Part shown: positions 1 to 5,759 of the stretch, in pieces | Layout: each line of letters begins with the position of its first letter | Numbering within the stretch: the stretch's first letter is position 1 | Origin: Flavobacteriaceae bacterium | Lineage (GTDB): Bacteria; Bacteroidota; Bacteroidia; Flavobacteriales; Flavobacteriaceae | NCBI GenBank assembly: GCA_030613745.1 | Contig: JAUWLK010000144.1 | Span: 1 to 6,910, forward strand | Reading direction: 5' to 3' | DNA length: 6,910 nt | Notes under the pieces: model-generated | The model's input: the letters and a program-made list of their open reading frames with translations, nothing else | What the model was told of the DNA's origin: nothing | Database searches by the model: none | Position numbers and translations under genes: made by a program

Positions 1-601
1 TTTCTTCATGATGCTCACCTCCTTCAAATCCTAATGCTATATGCCCAAATTCATTGATAAAAGTTAAAAGTGGACCATCCAAATATTCTTCAATACCAAG
101 TACAACTGGAACAGGAAAATTGGATGAAAATTTTCGATTGTTTAAAGAATCACTAATCGTAATAAAAGGTACTGTGGCTGAAGAAGTTGTATGTAAATCA
201 ATAAAATAAAATGGACCTTTATCATTGTTTAAAATTTCTTTAATAATTTGATAAATTTCTATTTGTTCTTTTGTTTCTGCATTTTGTTCAACAGAATGCT
301 TATCTAGAGCTTTTATATTTTCTTTATTCCATATTCTATTCAAATCAACATCTTCAAATCTTATTCCTTTTTTTGAAGCATTTATATTTCCAAAAATCAC
401 ATATAAATTTCCTCTAAACTTAATATTTTCTTCTTTAATTTTATGTAATACTTTTTTCGAAGCTTTAACTCCTGCCTGTTCATTTCCATGTATACCTGCT
501 AAAATTACAACTGTTGGTGTTTGTTTTGAACCTTTTATCTCTCCTAAGATTCGATTAAAATTTATCTGATAGTTAGTAAAGTTTTTTTTAGTTTTATTCA
601 T
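1..601 (-). CDS. AstE/aspartoacylase-family zinc amidohydrolase (M14-like), C-terminus beyond window
   Basis: The first 200 residues are visible; the frame stays open to the left edge, so the 3' end is missing. Family signatures are present in order. GIHGNE at residues 36-41 supplies the first zinc ligands (H38 and E41). VDLNR at 85-89 matches the substrate-binding DLNR segment of aspartoacylase and succinylglutamate desuccinylase. DLHTT at 135-139 supplies the third zinc ligand (H137). GFEGG at 191-195 carries the probable catalytic glutamate (E193). Known family members hydrolyse N-acyl amino acids or related amides in the cytoplasm; the substrate here is unknown, and astE or aspA would be over-calls. 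The ATG lies inside the end of the upstream ligase gene (8-bp overlap, ATGAATAA), which suggests an operon and translational coupling. No Shine-Dalgarno sequence is evident. The family call is firm; the specific reaction is not. Confidence 0.88.
   Translation of the reverse strand, partial: MNKTKKNFTNYQINFNRILGEIKGSKQTPTVVILAGIHGNEQAGVKASKKVLHKIKEENIKFRGNLYVIFGNINASKKGIRFEDVDLNRIWNKENIKALDKHSVEQNAETKEQIEIYQIIKEILNNDKGPFYFIDLHTTSSATVPFITISDSLNNRKFSSNFPVPVVLGIEEYLDGPLLTFINEFGHIALGFEGGEHHEE
594..601 (-). other. 8-bp start/stop overlap between ligase and amidohydrolase genes
   Basis: On the minus strand the sequence ATGAATAA holds the start codon of the amidohydrolase (599-601) and the stop codon of the ligase (594-596). 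The two genes are in different frames. Overlaps of this kind usually mean that ribosomes ending the first gene initiate the second. This supports co-expression in a fixed ratio and a shared function. Confidence 0.9.
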
Positions 602-2483
602 TTCTTGATAAAGTATCTTGCATTCTTTTTAAATCGTTTTTAGTTAACATTCCTATTAAGTCACCATATTCAAGTACTGGTAAACAACCAACTTTATTTT
701 TTATCATCATATTTTTAGCATCTTTAAATGAAGTATCTGAACTTACAGTTATAATATTTTTAATCATAATATCTTTAGCTATAATCAATTTTTTCTTTTT
801 TAAATCAACTGCATTCAAATTCGTTTCTGTTATTAAACCTGTAATTTTATTCTTATGATTTACAACAGGAATGTGATGTATATTCTTCCATTCCATTATT
901 TTAACTACCAAATCTACCAAATCATCTTCATTAACTACAAAAATCTCAGTAGTCATAAACTCGTCTAATTCAATATTTTTTAAATCCACATCAACACATT
1001 GTTTAGGATTTGCTAATTTCCACTGATGTACCGGTTTACCAATTATTTGATTTTTATACATACATGATGTTAGTGTTGCACTTGCAATATCTTTTGTTAG
1101 TTTTTTACACAATTTTCTGTTACTGTTTGTAATCCAAACACTACCGGTTTGATGAGCATCTACCCTTTTTTCGATTATATTTAAATAATAAGAAATATCT
1201 TTTTCATCAATTTTCGACTTTATTAACCCTTCATAAGCTAAAGGTAATAATTGCTCTTTTATCAAACGTTTTGCTGAAATACCTTTACCAAACCAATTAA
1301 AATACGTATTAATTCCGGTTCTTGCTGCATTAATAAAATTCCCTTTTACTTCACGAAATGGGATTTTATCATAAACCTTTTTATATTTTTTTGGCATACT
1401 CTGCATCACTCCAACCCAAAATAAAGCATTTGCTATTTCATCTTTAACTGTAGGACCTGAAGGTATATATCTATTTTCAATTCGTAAGTTTGGTACACCT
1501 TCATTTATACCATAACATAATCTATTCCACTTATAAATAGTTCCGTTATGTATATTTAAAGCTTGTAGCTGTGGTATCTTGCCCTGTTGTAATAATTTAA
1601 CAGCATTTTCATCAAAATTAGAAGTTAAAATAGGAATATATCTTACAATATCATTTTTATAAATTTCAATAATAGAATTTCTTAGCCATTCATTTCCAAA
1701 AGAAACCCTAGGTTTTTGCCCTCTTAATAGATAAGATTGATTTCTTAAATCAACACTTTGTTGAAAAAGTGCTATACGAGTTTCACTCCATAGTTCTTTT
1801 CCTAATAACATAGGTGAATTTGTCATAATAGATAACATTGGCCCGGAAATTACTCTCGCCCAATTATACTTGTCAACAATTTGATGAAGAGGAATTTGTA
1901 AATGAACTTGAAAACTAGTGTTACATGCCTCAAAAATTATAGATTCGTGTTTAAGTATTAATTCATCAATACCTTCTATTCGTAATTTAAAACCATTGCC
2001 TCGTATTTTTTTTAAAATCTTATTTAAAACTTGATATCTTTTATGCGGTGTTATATTTTCAAAAACCAAATCTTTTTTCTTAAGGGTTGGTAAAATTCCT
2101 ACAAGTAAAATTTTATTTTCCTCAATTTGTTTTGCAGATCGATGTGCTTTATTTAACAATAAATTTAATTGATCTTCAAGTTTTGAAAAACAATTTGAAC
2201 CAAGTTTTATAGGATCTAAATTAATTTCTAAATTAAAAAGTGCCATTTCAGTAGTAAAATGCTCATCATCTATTTTTTCAAGAACTTCCAAAGCATTTTT
2301 TGAAGGACGGAAATTTTTATCTACAAGGCAAAGTTCTTGTTCAGCGCCAATGCGCTGTATACCTTTTTCAAAAAGGTCTTTTTCAATCATCATATCTAAA
2401 GCCTTTACATCATTGAGTAAATGATATAAAAATTCTTTACGCTCGCTTAAACTCTCTATTGCTTTGACTGATTGAAACCCCAT
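594..2483 (-). CDS. GCS2-like carboxylate-amine ligase fused to tandem CBS domains
   Basis: This is a 629-residue two-part protein. Residues about 25-490 resemble the glutamate-cysteine ligase family 2 fold. IGAEQEL (45-51) corresponds to the family's GxExE nucleotide/metal segment. EACNTSFQVHL (185-195) resembles the conserved T/S-x-Q-V-x-L segment, and TNSPMLLG (221-228) the NSP segment. LRIENRYIPSGP (333-344) resembles the ExR segment, and RVDAHQTGSVW (440-450) the late R...TG..W segment. Residues about 507-625 are two CBS domains, each ending in a ribose/phosphate-type motif: GLITETN (549-555) and GMLTKND (611-617). The family joins a carboxylate, often glutamate, to an amine with ATP. 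The CBS pair suggests control by an adenine nucleotide, which is inference. Typical GCS2 enzymes lack CBS domains. It probably does not make glutathione: no gshB is visible and the likely neighbour is a hydrolase. It lies 90 bp downstream of glyA and overlaps the next gene by 8 bp. The ATG start gives a full domain with no extra leader. Confidence 0.85.
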   Translation of the reverse strand: MGFQSVKAIESLSERKEFLYHLLNDVKALDMMIEKDLFEKGIQRIGAEQELCLVDKNFRPSKNALEVLEKIDDEHFTTEMALFNLEINLDPIKLGSNCFSKLEDQLNLLLNKAHRSAKQIEENKILLVGILPTLKKKDLVFENITPHKRYQVLNKILKKIRGNGFKLRIEGIDELILKHESIIFEACNTSFQVHLQIPLHQIVDKYNWARVISGPMLSIMTNSPMLLGKELWSETRIALFQQSVDLRNQSYLLRGQKPRVSFGNEWLRNSIIEIYKNDIVRYIPILTSNFDENAVKLLQQGKIPQLQALNIHNGTIYKWNRLCYGINEGVPNLRIENRYIPSGPTVKDEIANALFWVGVMQSMPKKYKKVYDKIPFREVKGNFINAARTGINTYFNWFGKGISAKRLIKEQLLPLAYEGLIKSKIDEKDISYYLNIIEKRVDAHQTGSVWITNSNRKLCKKLTKDIASATLTSCMYKNQIIGKPVHQWKLANPKQCVDVDLKNIELDEFMTTEIFVVNEDDLVDLVVKIMEWKNIHHIPVVNHKNKITGLITETNLNAVDLKKKKLIIAKDIMIKNIITVSSDTSFKDAKNMMIKNKVGCLPVLEYGDLIGMLTKNDLKRMQDTLSRNE

Positions 2484-2573
2484 AAACTGAAGTAATTTAC
2501 CGTATAAATTTACAGAAAAATACCTCAGAATTAAATGATTAAAGTCATGTTATACTCAAAAGATAAAATATTA
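2484..2573 (-). promoter_or_regulatory. Intergenic gap before the ligase gene, possible weak promoter
   Basis: This 90-bp gap separates glyA from the ligase gene. I see no convincing terminator after glyA, so read-through is possible. Two imperfect Bacteroidota-type promoters can be drawn on the minus strand. One is TTTG at 2557-2560, a 23-nt spacer, then TAATTCTG at 2526-2533. The other is TTTA at 2540-2543, a 17-nt spacer, then TATTTTTC at 2515-2522. Each has at least one mismatch to TTTG/TAnnTTTG, and AT-rich DNA produces such matches by chance. Whether the ligase pair has its own promoter is open. Confidence 0.25.
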
Positions 2574-3845
2574 CTATACAAATAATGGCTTTTCACTCAT
2601 TAATTCATTGACTTTTTGCGCAACACTTTTTAAAACCTCTTCATCTTCAAAATTGTTGATTACTTCATCAATTAAATCAACTATAGTTTTCATATCCTCT
2701 TCTTTTAAACCTCTGGTAGTAACTGCAGCAGATCCAACTCTTATTCCTGAAGTAATAAATGGCGATTTATCATCAAAAGGTACCATATTTTTATTTACAG
2801 TGATTTCAGCTTTAACTAAAGCATTTTCAGCTTCTTTTCCTGTAATATTTTTATTTCGCAAATCAATCAACATCATGTGGTTATCAGTTCCTCCTGAAAT
2901 TATATCATAACCTTTAGCTACCAATTCCTCTGCCATTGCTGCTGCATTCTTCTTTACTTGAATTTGATAATGTAAAAATTCATCGGTTAAAGCTTCTCCA
3001 AAAGCAATAGCTTTTGCTGCAATGATGTGTTCTAACGGGCCTCCTTGCATTCCTGGAAAAACAGATGAGTTGATTAAAGTACTCATCATTTTAGTTTTAC
3101 CTTTTAGAGTTTTTTCCCCGAAAGGGTTTTCAAAATCATTGCCTAACATAATCATACCTCCTCTTGGGCCTCGTAAAGTTTTATGCGTTGTAGTAGTAAC
3201 AATATGGCAATGTGGTAATGGATCATTTAAAATACCTTTAGCTATCAAACCTGAAGGATGAGAAATATCTCCTAATAAAATTGCACCAACACTATCTGCA
3301 ATTTCTCTGAATCTTTTAAAATCAATATCTCTGGAATAAGCCGAAGCACCTGCAATAATTAACTGAGGTTTAAACTTATTAGCTGTTTCTTGAATTTTAT
3401 CATAGTTTAAAACACCTGTTTCTTTTTCAACTCCATAAAAAGATGTTTTGTATAGTTTTCCTGAAAAATTTACTGGTGAACCATGAGTTAAATGCCCTCC
3501 ATGAGATAAATCAAAACCTAAAATTATATCACCCGGTTTTAAAACTGCTTGATAAACCGCAGCATTAGCTTGAGAACCTGAATGTGGTTGCACATTAACA
3601 TAGGCCGCACCAAATAAAGCTTTTGCTCTGTCAATTGCAATTTGCTCAACTACATCAACTACTTCACAACCACCATAATAACGTTTTCCAGGGTATCCTT
3701 CTGCATATTTGTTTGTTAAAACAGAACCTGCTGCTTCCATAACCTGTTTACTAACATAATTTTCTGAAGCAATCAACTCCAACCCATTAGTTTGCCTTTC
3801 TTTTTCGTCTTGAATTAAGTCAAATATTAATTGATCTCTTTGCAT
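2574..3845 (-). CDS. glyA: Serine hydroxymethyltransferase
   Basis: This cytoplasmic PLP enzyme interconverts serine plus tetrahydrofolate with glycine plus 5,10-methylene-tetrahydrofolate, the main source of one-carbon units. The 423 residues cover the whole family length (about 415-430). YAEGYPGKRYYGG (47-59) and HSGSQAN (88-94) are the cofactor and substrate loop segments. GDISHPSGLIAKG (192-204) contains the cofactor-contacting Asp193 and His196. TTTTHKTLRGPRGG (217-230) carries the Schiff-base lysine, K222. SGIRVGSAAVTTRG (366-379) holds the carboxylate-binding arginine, R369. A short insert after the PLP lysine (NPFGEKTLKGKT, 240-251) and the SHPSG wording are, as I recall, normal for Bacteroidota and not a defect. 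The ATG opens with the usual MQRDQLIFDLI N-terminus. The gene is divergent from fahA across 144 bp, with its own candidate promoter. All key residues are intact. Confidence 0.97.
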   Translation of the reverse strand: MQRDQLIFDLIQDEKERQTNGLELIASENYVSKQVMEAAGSVLTNKYAEGYPGKRYYGGCEVVDVVEQIAIDRAKALFGAAYVNVQPHSGSQANAAVYQAVLKPGDIILGFDLSHGGHLTHGSPVNFSGKLYKTSFYGVEKETGVLNYDKIQETANKFKPQLIIAGASAYSRDIDFKRFREIADSVGAILLGDISHPSGLIAKGILNDPLPHCHIVTTTTHKTLRGPRGGMIMLGNDFENPFGEKTLKGKTKMMSTLINSSVFPGMQGGPLEHIIAAKAIAFGEALTDEFLHYQIQVKKNAAAMAEELVAKGYDIISGGTDNHMMLIDLRNKNITGKEAENALVKAEITVNKNMVPFDDKSPFITSGIRVGSAAVTTRGLKEEDMKTIVDLIDEVINNFEDEEVLKSVAQKVNELMSEKPLFV

Positions 3846-3880
3846 GAATTCTTATCTTTAAGTTTATGTTAATTTTGGTT

Positions 3881-3916
3881 CAAAAATAATAAATTCATTT
3901 TGTATATATACAGAAA
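3881..3916 (-). promoter_or_regulatory. Candidate glyA promoter
   Basis: On the minus strand TATTTTTG at 3881-3888 is an exact match to the Bacteroidota -7 element TAnnTTTG. A partial -33 element, TTTCTG, lies at 3911-3916, 22 bases upstream. Transcription would begin near 3875 and leave a leader of about 30 nt. The -7 match is good and the -33 match is weak. Confidence 0.45.
3901..3912. repeat. 12-bp perfect palindrome, possible operator
   Basis: TGTATATATACA reads the same on both strands. It sits midway in the divergent region, overlapping the upstream edge of the candidate glyA promoter and ending 12 bases before the fahA -33 element. Two further pairs extend it beyond one mismatch on each side. 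This is the position expected for a dimeric regulator site, but alternating TA runs are common in AT-rich DNA. Confidence 0.35.
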
Positions 3917-3924
3917 CTTTTATA

Positions 3925-3953
3925 TTTGATTATAAATATTTTTATTATCTTTA
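3925..3953 (+). promoter_or_regulatory. Candidate fahA promoter
   Basis: TTTG at 3925-3928 is followed after 17 bases by TATCTTTA at 3946-3953. This fits the Bacteroidota pattern TTTG, N17-23, TAnnTTTG with only the last base different. Transcription would start near 3960 and leave a leader of about 30 nt before the ATG at 3990. Confidence 0.45.
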
Positions 3954-3989
3954 AAACAGAAAATATTATTAAAAAATAATTTAACGAAC

Positions 3990-5267
3990 ATGAAAATAAC
4001 TGCAAATAACCCGAATAGAAAATCTTGGTTAAAAGTTGAAAAACATTCTGATTTTCCTATACAAAATATACCTTTTGGAGTTTTTTTAACCAAAGATGAT
4101 ATCATAACCATTGGTAGTCGAATTGGTGATTATGCAATTGATCTGGCAGCATTACATCAATTGGGCTATTTTGAAGGAATTCCTTTAACAGATGACATAT
4201 TTATGCAAAATACCTTAAATGATTTTATTTCTGATGGAAGAACAACCTGGCGATTAGTTAGAAATAGAATTGCGAATATTTTTGATATTGAAAATTCTAA
4301 ACTAAAAGAAAATAAAGAACACAAAAATAAAATCCTTTTTAATATCAAAGATATAGAAATGCTATTGCCTGTTGATATTGGTGACTATACAGATTTTTAT
4401 TCAAGTAAAGAACATGCTACTAATGTAGGGACAATGTTTAGAGATCCTGATAATGCATTACTCCCTAATTGGTTACATATCCCTATAGGTTACCATGGTC
4501 GTTCATCGTCAATAATAGTTTCAGGTACAAAAATAAGACGTCCACACGGACAAACTATTCCAAATAATGCAAGTCAACCTGTATTTGGTCCTTCAAAACT
4601 AGTTGATTTTGAATTAGAAATGGGCTTTATTACTACTGATGCAAATAAATTAGGTAAATCAATTAGCATTGACGAAGCTGAAGAATATATTTTTGGTATG
4701 GTATTACTTAATGACTGGAGTGCAAGAGATATTCAAAAATGGGAATATGTTCCTCTTGGTCCTTTTCTAGCAAAAAATTTTGCTAGTACTATTTCTCCTT
4801 GGATAGTTACTATGGATGCTTTAACACCTTTTAAAACTGAAAGCCCCGAACAAAACCCTAAGCCTTTACCTTATTTACAACAAGATGGCAAAAATAGTTA
4901 TGATATAAAATTACAAGCTGCTATAAAACCTAAAAAACAAGAAGAAACCATAGTAAGTAATACTAATTTTAAATACATGTATTGGACTATGACACAACAA
5001 TTAGCCCATCAAACAGTTAATGGTTGCAATGTTCGCTCGGGTGATTTATATGGTAGTGGAACAATATCTGGTCCTACGAAAGATAGCTACGGTTCTATGC
5101 TAGAATTAACTTGGAAAGGAACCAATCCAATTAAAATGAATGATGGAACTGAACGTAAATTTATAAATGATGGAGATACAGTTATTTTACGTGGATACTG
5201 TAAAAATGATAAAGTTCGTATTGGATTTGGTGAATGTAAAGGAAAAATACGCAAAGCAAAAATGTAA
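3990..5267 (+). CDS. fahA: Fumarylacetoacetase (fumarylacetoacetate hydrolase)
   Basis: This enzyme cleaves the carbon-carbon bond of fumarylacetoacetate to give fumarate and acetoacetate, the final step of tyrosine/homogentisate degradation in the cytoplasm. The 425 residues match the full eukaryote-like enzyme: an N-terminal SH3-like domain (about 15-125) and a C-terminal catalytic FAH domain (about 130-422). By recalled alignment to mouse FAH, the metal ligands are Asp135 (GDYTDFYSS), Glu208 and Glu210 (FELEMGF), and Asp242 (NDWSARD). The catalytic histidine is His142 (EHATN). Arg246, Gln249, Tyr253 and Lys262 match substrate and active-site positions, and GSMLEL (368-373) supplies the late glutamate. 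Position 266 is Ser where mouse has Thr257, a mild change. The ATG gives the normal N-terminus (NRKSWL, then DFPIQNIPFGVF). It is a single-gene unit, divergent from glyA and closed by a strong terminator. The other pathway genes (hppD, hmgA) are not in view. Confidence 0.96.
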   Translation: MKITANNPNRKSWLKVEKHSDFPIQNIPFGVFLTKDDIITIGSRIGDYAIDLAALHQLGYFEGIPLTDDIFMQNTLNDFISDGRTTWRLVRNRIANIFDIENSKLKENKEHKNKILFNIKDIEMLLPVDIGDYTDFYSSKEHATNVGTMFRDPDNALLPNWLHIPIGYHGRSSSIIVSGTKIRRPHGQTIPNNASQPVFGPSKLVDFELEMGFITTDANKLGKSISIDEAEEYIFGMVLLNDWSARDIQKWEYVPLGPFLAKNFASTISPWIVTMDALTPFKTESPEQNPKPLPYLQQDGKNSYDIKLQAAIKPKKQEETIVSNTNFKYMYWTMTQQLAHQTVNGCNVRSGDLYGSGTISGPTKDSYGSMLELTWKGTNPIKMNDGTERKFINDGDTVILRGYCKNDKVRIGFGECKGKIRKAKM

Positions 5268-5274
5268 ACAAACC

Positions 5275-5326
5275 ATTCATCTGATGACTATTTTCACAAC
5301 AGTTATTAGTCATCTGATGAATTTTT
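5275..5326 (+). terminator. Rho-independent terminator after fahA, probably bidirectional
   Basis: A 16-bp stem (5275-5290 with 5307-5322) has one internal T-T mismatch (5282/5315) and a 16-nt loop. On the plus strand it ends in TTTTT (5322-5326), 8 bases after the fahA stop. On the minus strand the same stem is followed by GGTTTGTTT, a weaker U-rich run, so it could also stop transcripts arriving from ytxJ. Both arms contain CATCTGATGA in the same orientation, because the core is itself nearly palindromic. Confidence 0.85.
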
Positions 5327-5339
5327 AACTTAAACTCAG

Positions 5340-5360
5340 GGCTTCACTCCTAGTGAAACC
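5340..5360 (-). terminator. Small hairpin downstream of the ytxJ-like gene
   Basis: TTCACT (5343-5348) pairs with AGTGAA (5352-5357) around a 3-nt loop. After one mismatch two more G-C pairs lie at 5340-5341 and 5359-5360. It starts 16 bases past the ytxJ stop. The bases that follow on the minus strand (CTGAGTTTAAG) are not a clean U-tract, so it may be an mRNA 3'-end stabiliser or a weak terminator working with the larger hairpin beyond it. Confidence 0.35.
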
Positions 5361-5376
5361 ATGAATAAAATCAACT

Positions 5377-5742
5377 CTAAAATTTAACATCCATAATTCC
5401 ATAATGAGAATTATGTGATAAAACTTCTCCATTTTTAATAACAATTAATTGAGGAGATTGATGTACAATTTGTAATTCATCTTCAATAAAGTTAGAGACC
5501 TCTCTATTTTGTATAATATCCAATAAAAAATAATTAAAATCCTCAATTTTATTTGATAATTTAGTTTCAAATCTATTTAAAACCATTGTGCTAATTCCGC
5601 AACGCGTACTGTGTTTAAATATTAAAACTGGTTTATGCTCAGATAAAGTAAATATCTCATTAATTTGATCTTCATTAGTTAAAGCAATTTTATTTAGTTC
5701 TTTTTTGCTCTTTTTATTATTGTTAAAAAGGTTTTTAAACAC
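5377..5742 (-). CDS. ytxJ: YtxJ-like monothiol thioredoxin-fold protein (bacillithiol system)
   Basis: This is a 121-residue cytoplasmic thioredoxin-fold protein. IFKHSTRCGIS (41-51) is the active-site segment and Cys48 is the only cysteine in the protein, so it is monothiol (CxxT/S style). HQSPQLIVIKNGE (94-106) is the cis-proline loop (Pro97) followed by the expected strand. These features match the YtxJ family (bacilliredoxin BrxC in Bacillus), which is linked to removing bacillithiol from oxidised proteins; that role is known for the family, not shown here. The start is GTG at 5740-5742. The next in-frame Met is residue 53, past the active site, and I find no ATG upstream in frame, so GTG is the best choice. 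The first 15 residues are Asn/Lys-rich. The stop of the upstream phosphoesterase gene is 17 bp away on the same strand, so they are probably one transcript. Confidence 0.88.
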   Translation of the reverse strand: MFKNLFNNNKKSKKELNKIALTNEDQINEIFTLSEHKPVLIFKHSTRCGISTMVLNRFETKLSNKIEDFNYFLLDIIQNREVSNFIEDELQIVHQSPQLIVIKNGEVLSHNSHYGIMDVKF

Positions 5743-5759
5743 TATATCAAAATATTTAA

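Larger units (their letters stand above)
3846..3989. promoter_or_regulatory. Divergent glyA/fahA promoter region
   Basis: These 144 very AT-rich bases separate two genes transcribed away from each other, so they must hold the start signals for both. I see a plausible -33/-7 pair on each strand, annotated separately. Between them is a perfect 12-bp palindrome at 3901-3912. Neither gene has a clear Shine-Dalgarno sequence, as is usual in Bacteroidota; the bases before fahA are A/T-rich and those before glyA are loosely purine-rich. Confidence 0.75.

Noticed and set aside
192..196. Suspected altered SHMT active site (SHPSG in place of AHVAG; protein residues)
   Set aside because: Asp193 and His196 are intact, and this wording is, as I recall, usual in Bacteroidota.
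1..601. Naming the hydrolase astE or aspA
   Set aside because: Only family-level motifs are visible, the C-terminus is missing, and there is no arginine-succinyl pathway gene beside it.
594..2483. Assigning the ligase as gshA (glutathione synthesis)
   Set aside because: The motifs are divergent, a CBS pair is fused, there is no gshB nearby, and the coupled gene is an amidohydrolase. The ytxJ-like gene points to bacillithiol as the main thiol.
2531..2550. Possible terminator hairpin after glyA (ATGA/TCAT)
   Set aside because: The stem is only 4 bp and A/T-rich with no adjacent U-tract; chance is sufficient.
2608..3261. Two open frames on the plus strand (2608-2910 and 3022-3261)
   Set aside because: They lie antisense inside glyA, which has full family motifs. 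Their translations are low-complexity and match no domain I know.
3920..4111. Short minus-strand frame overlapping the fahA start and the intergenic region
   Set aside because: Most of it is antisense to the conserved N-terminus of fahA, and the rest lies over the likely promoters. No family is recognisable.
4166..4348. Short minus-strand frame within fahA
   Set aside because: It is the complement of a well-conserved coding region, with no start context or domain.
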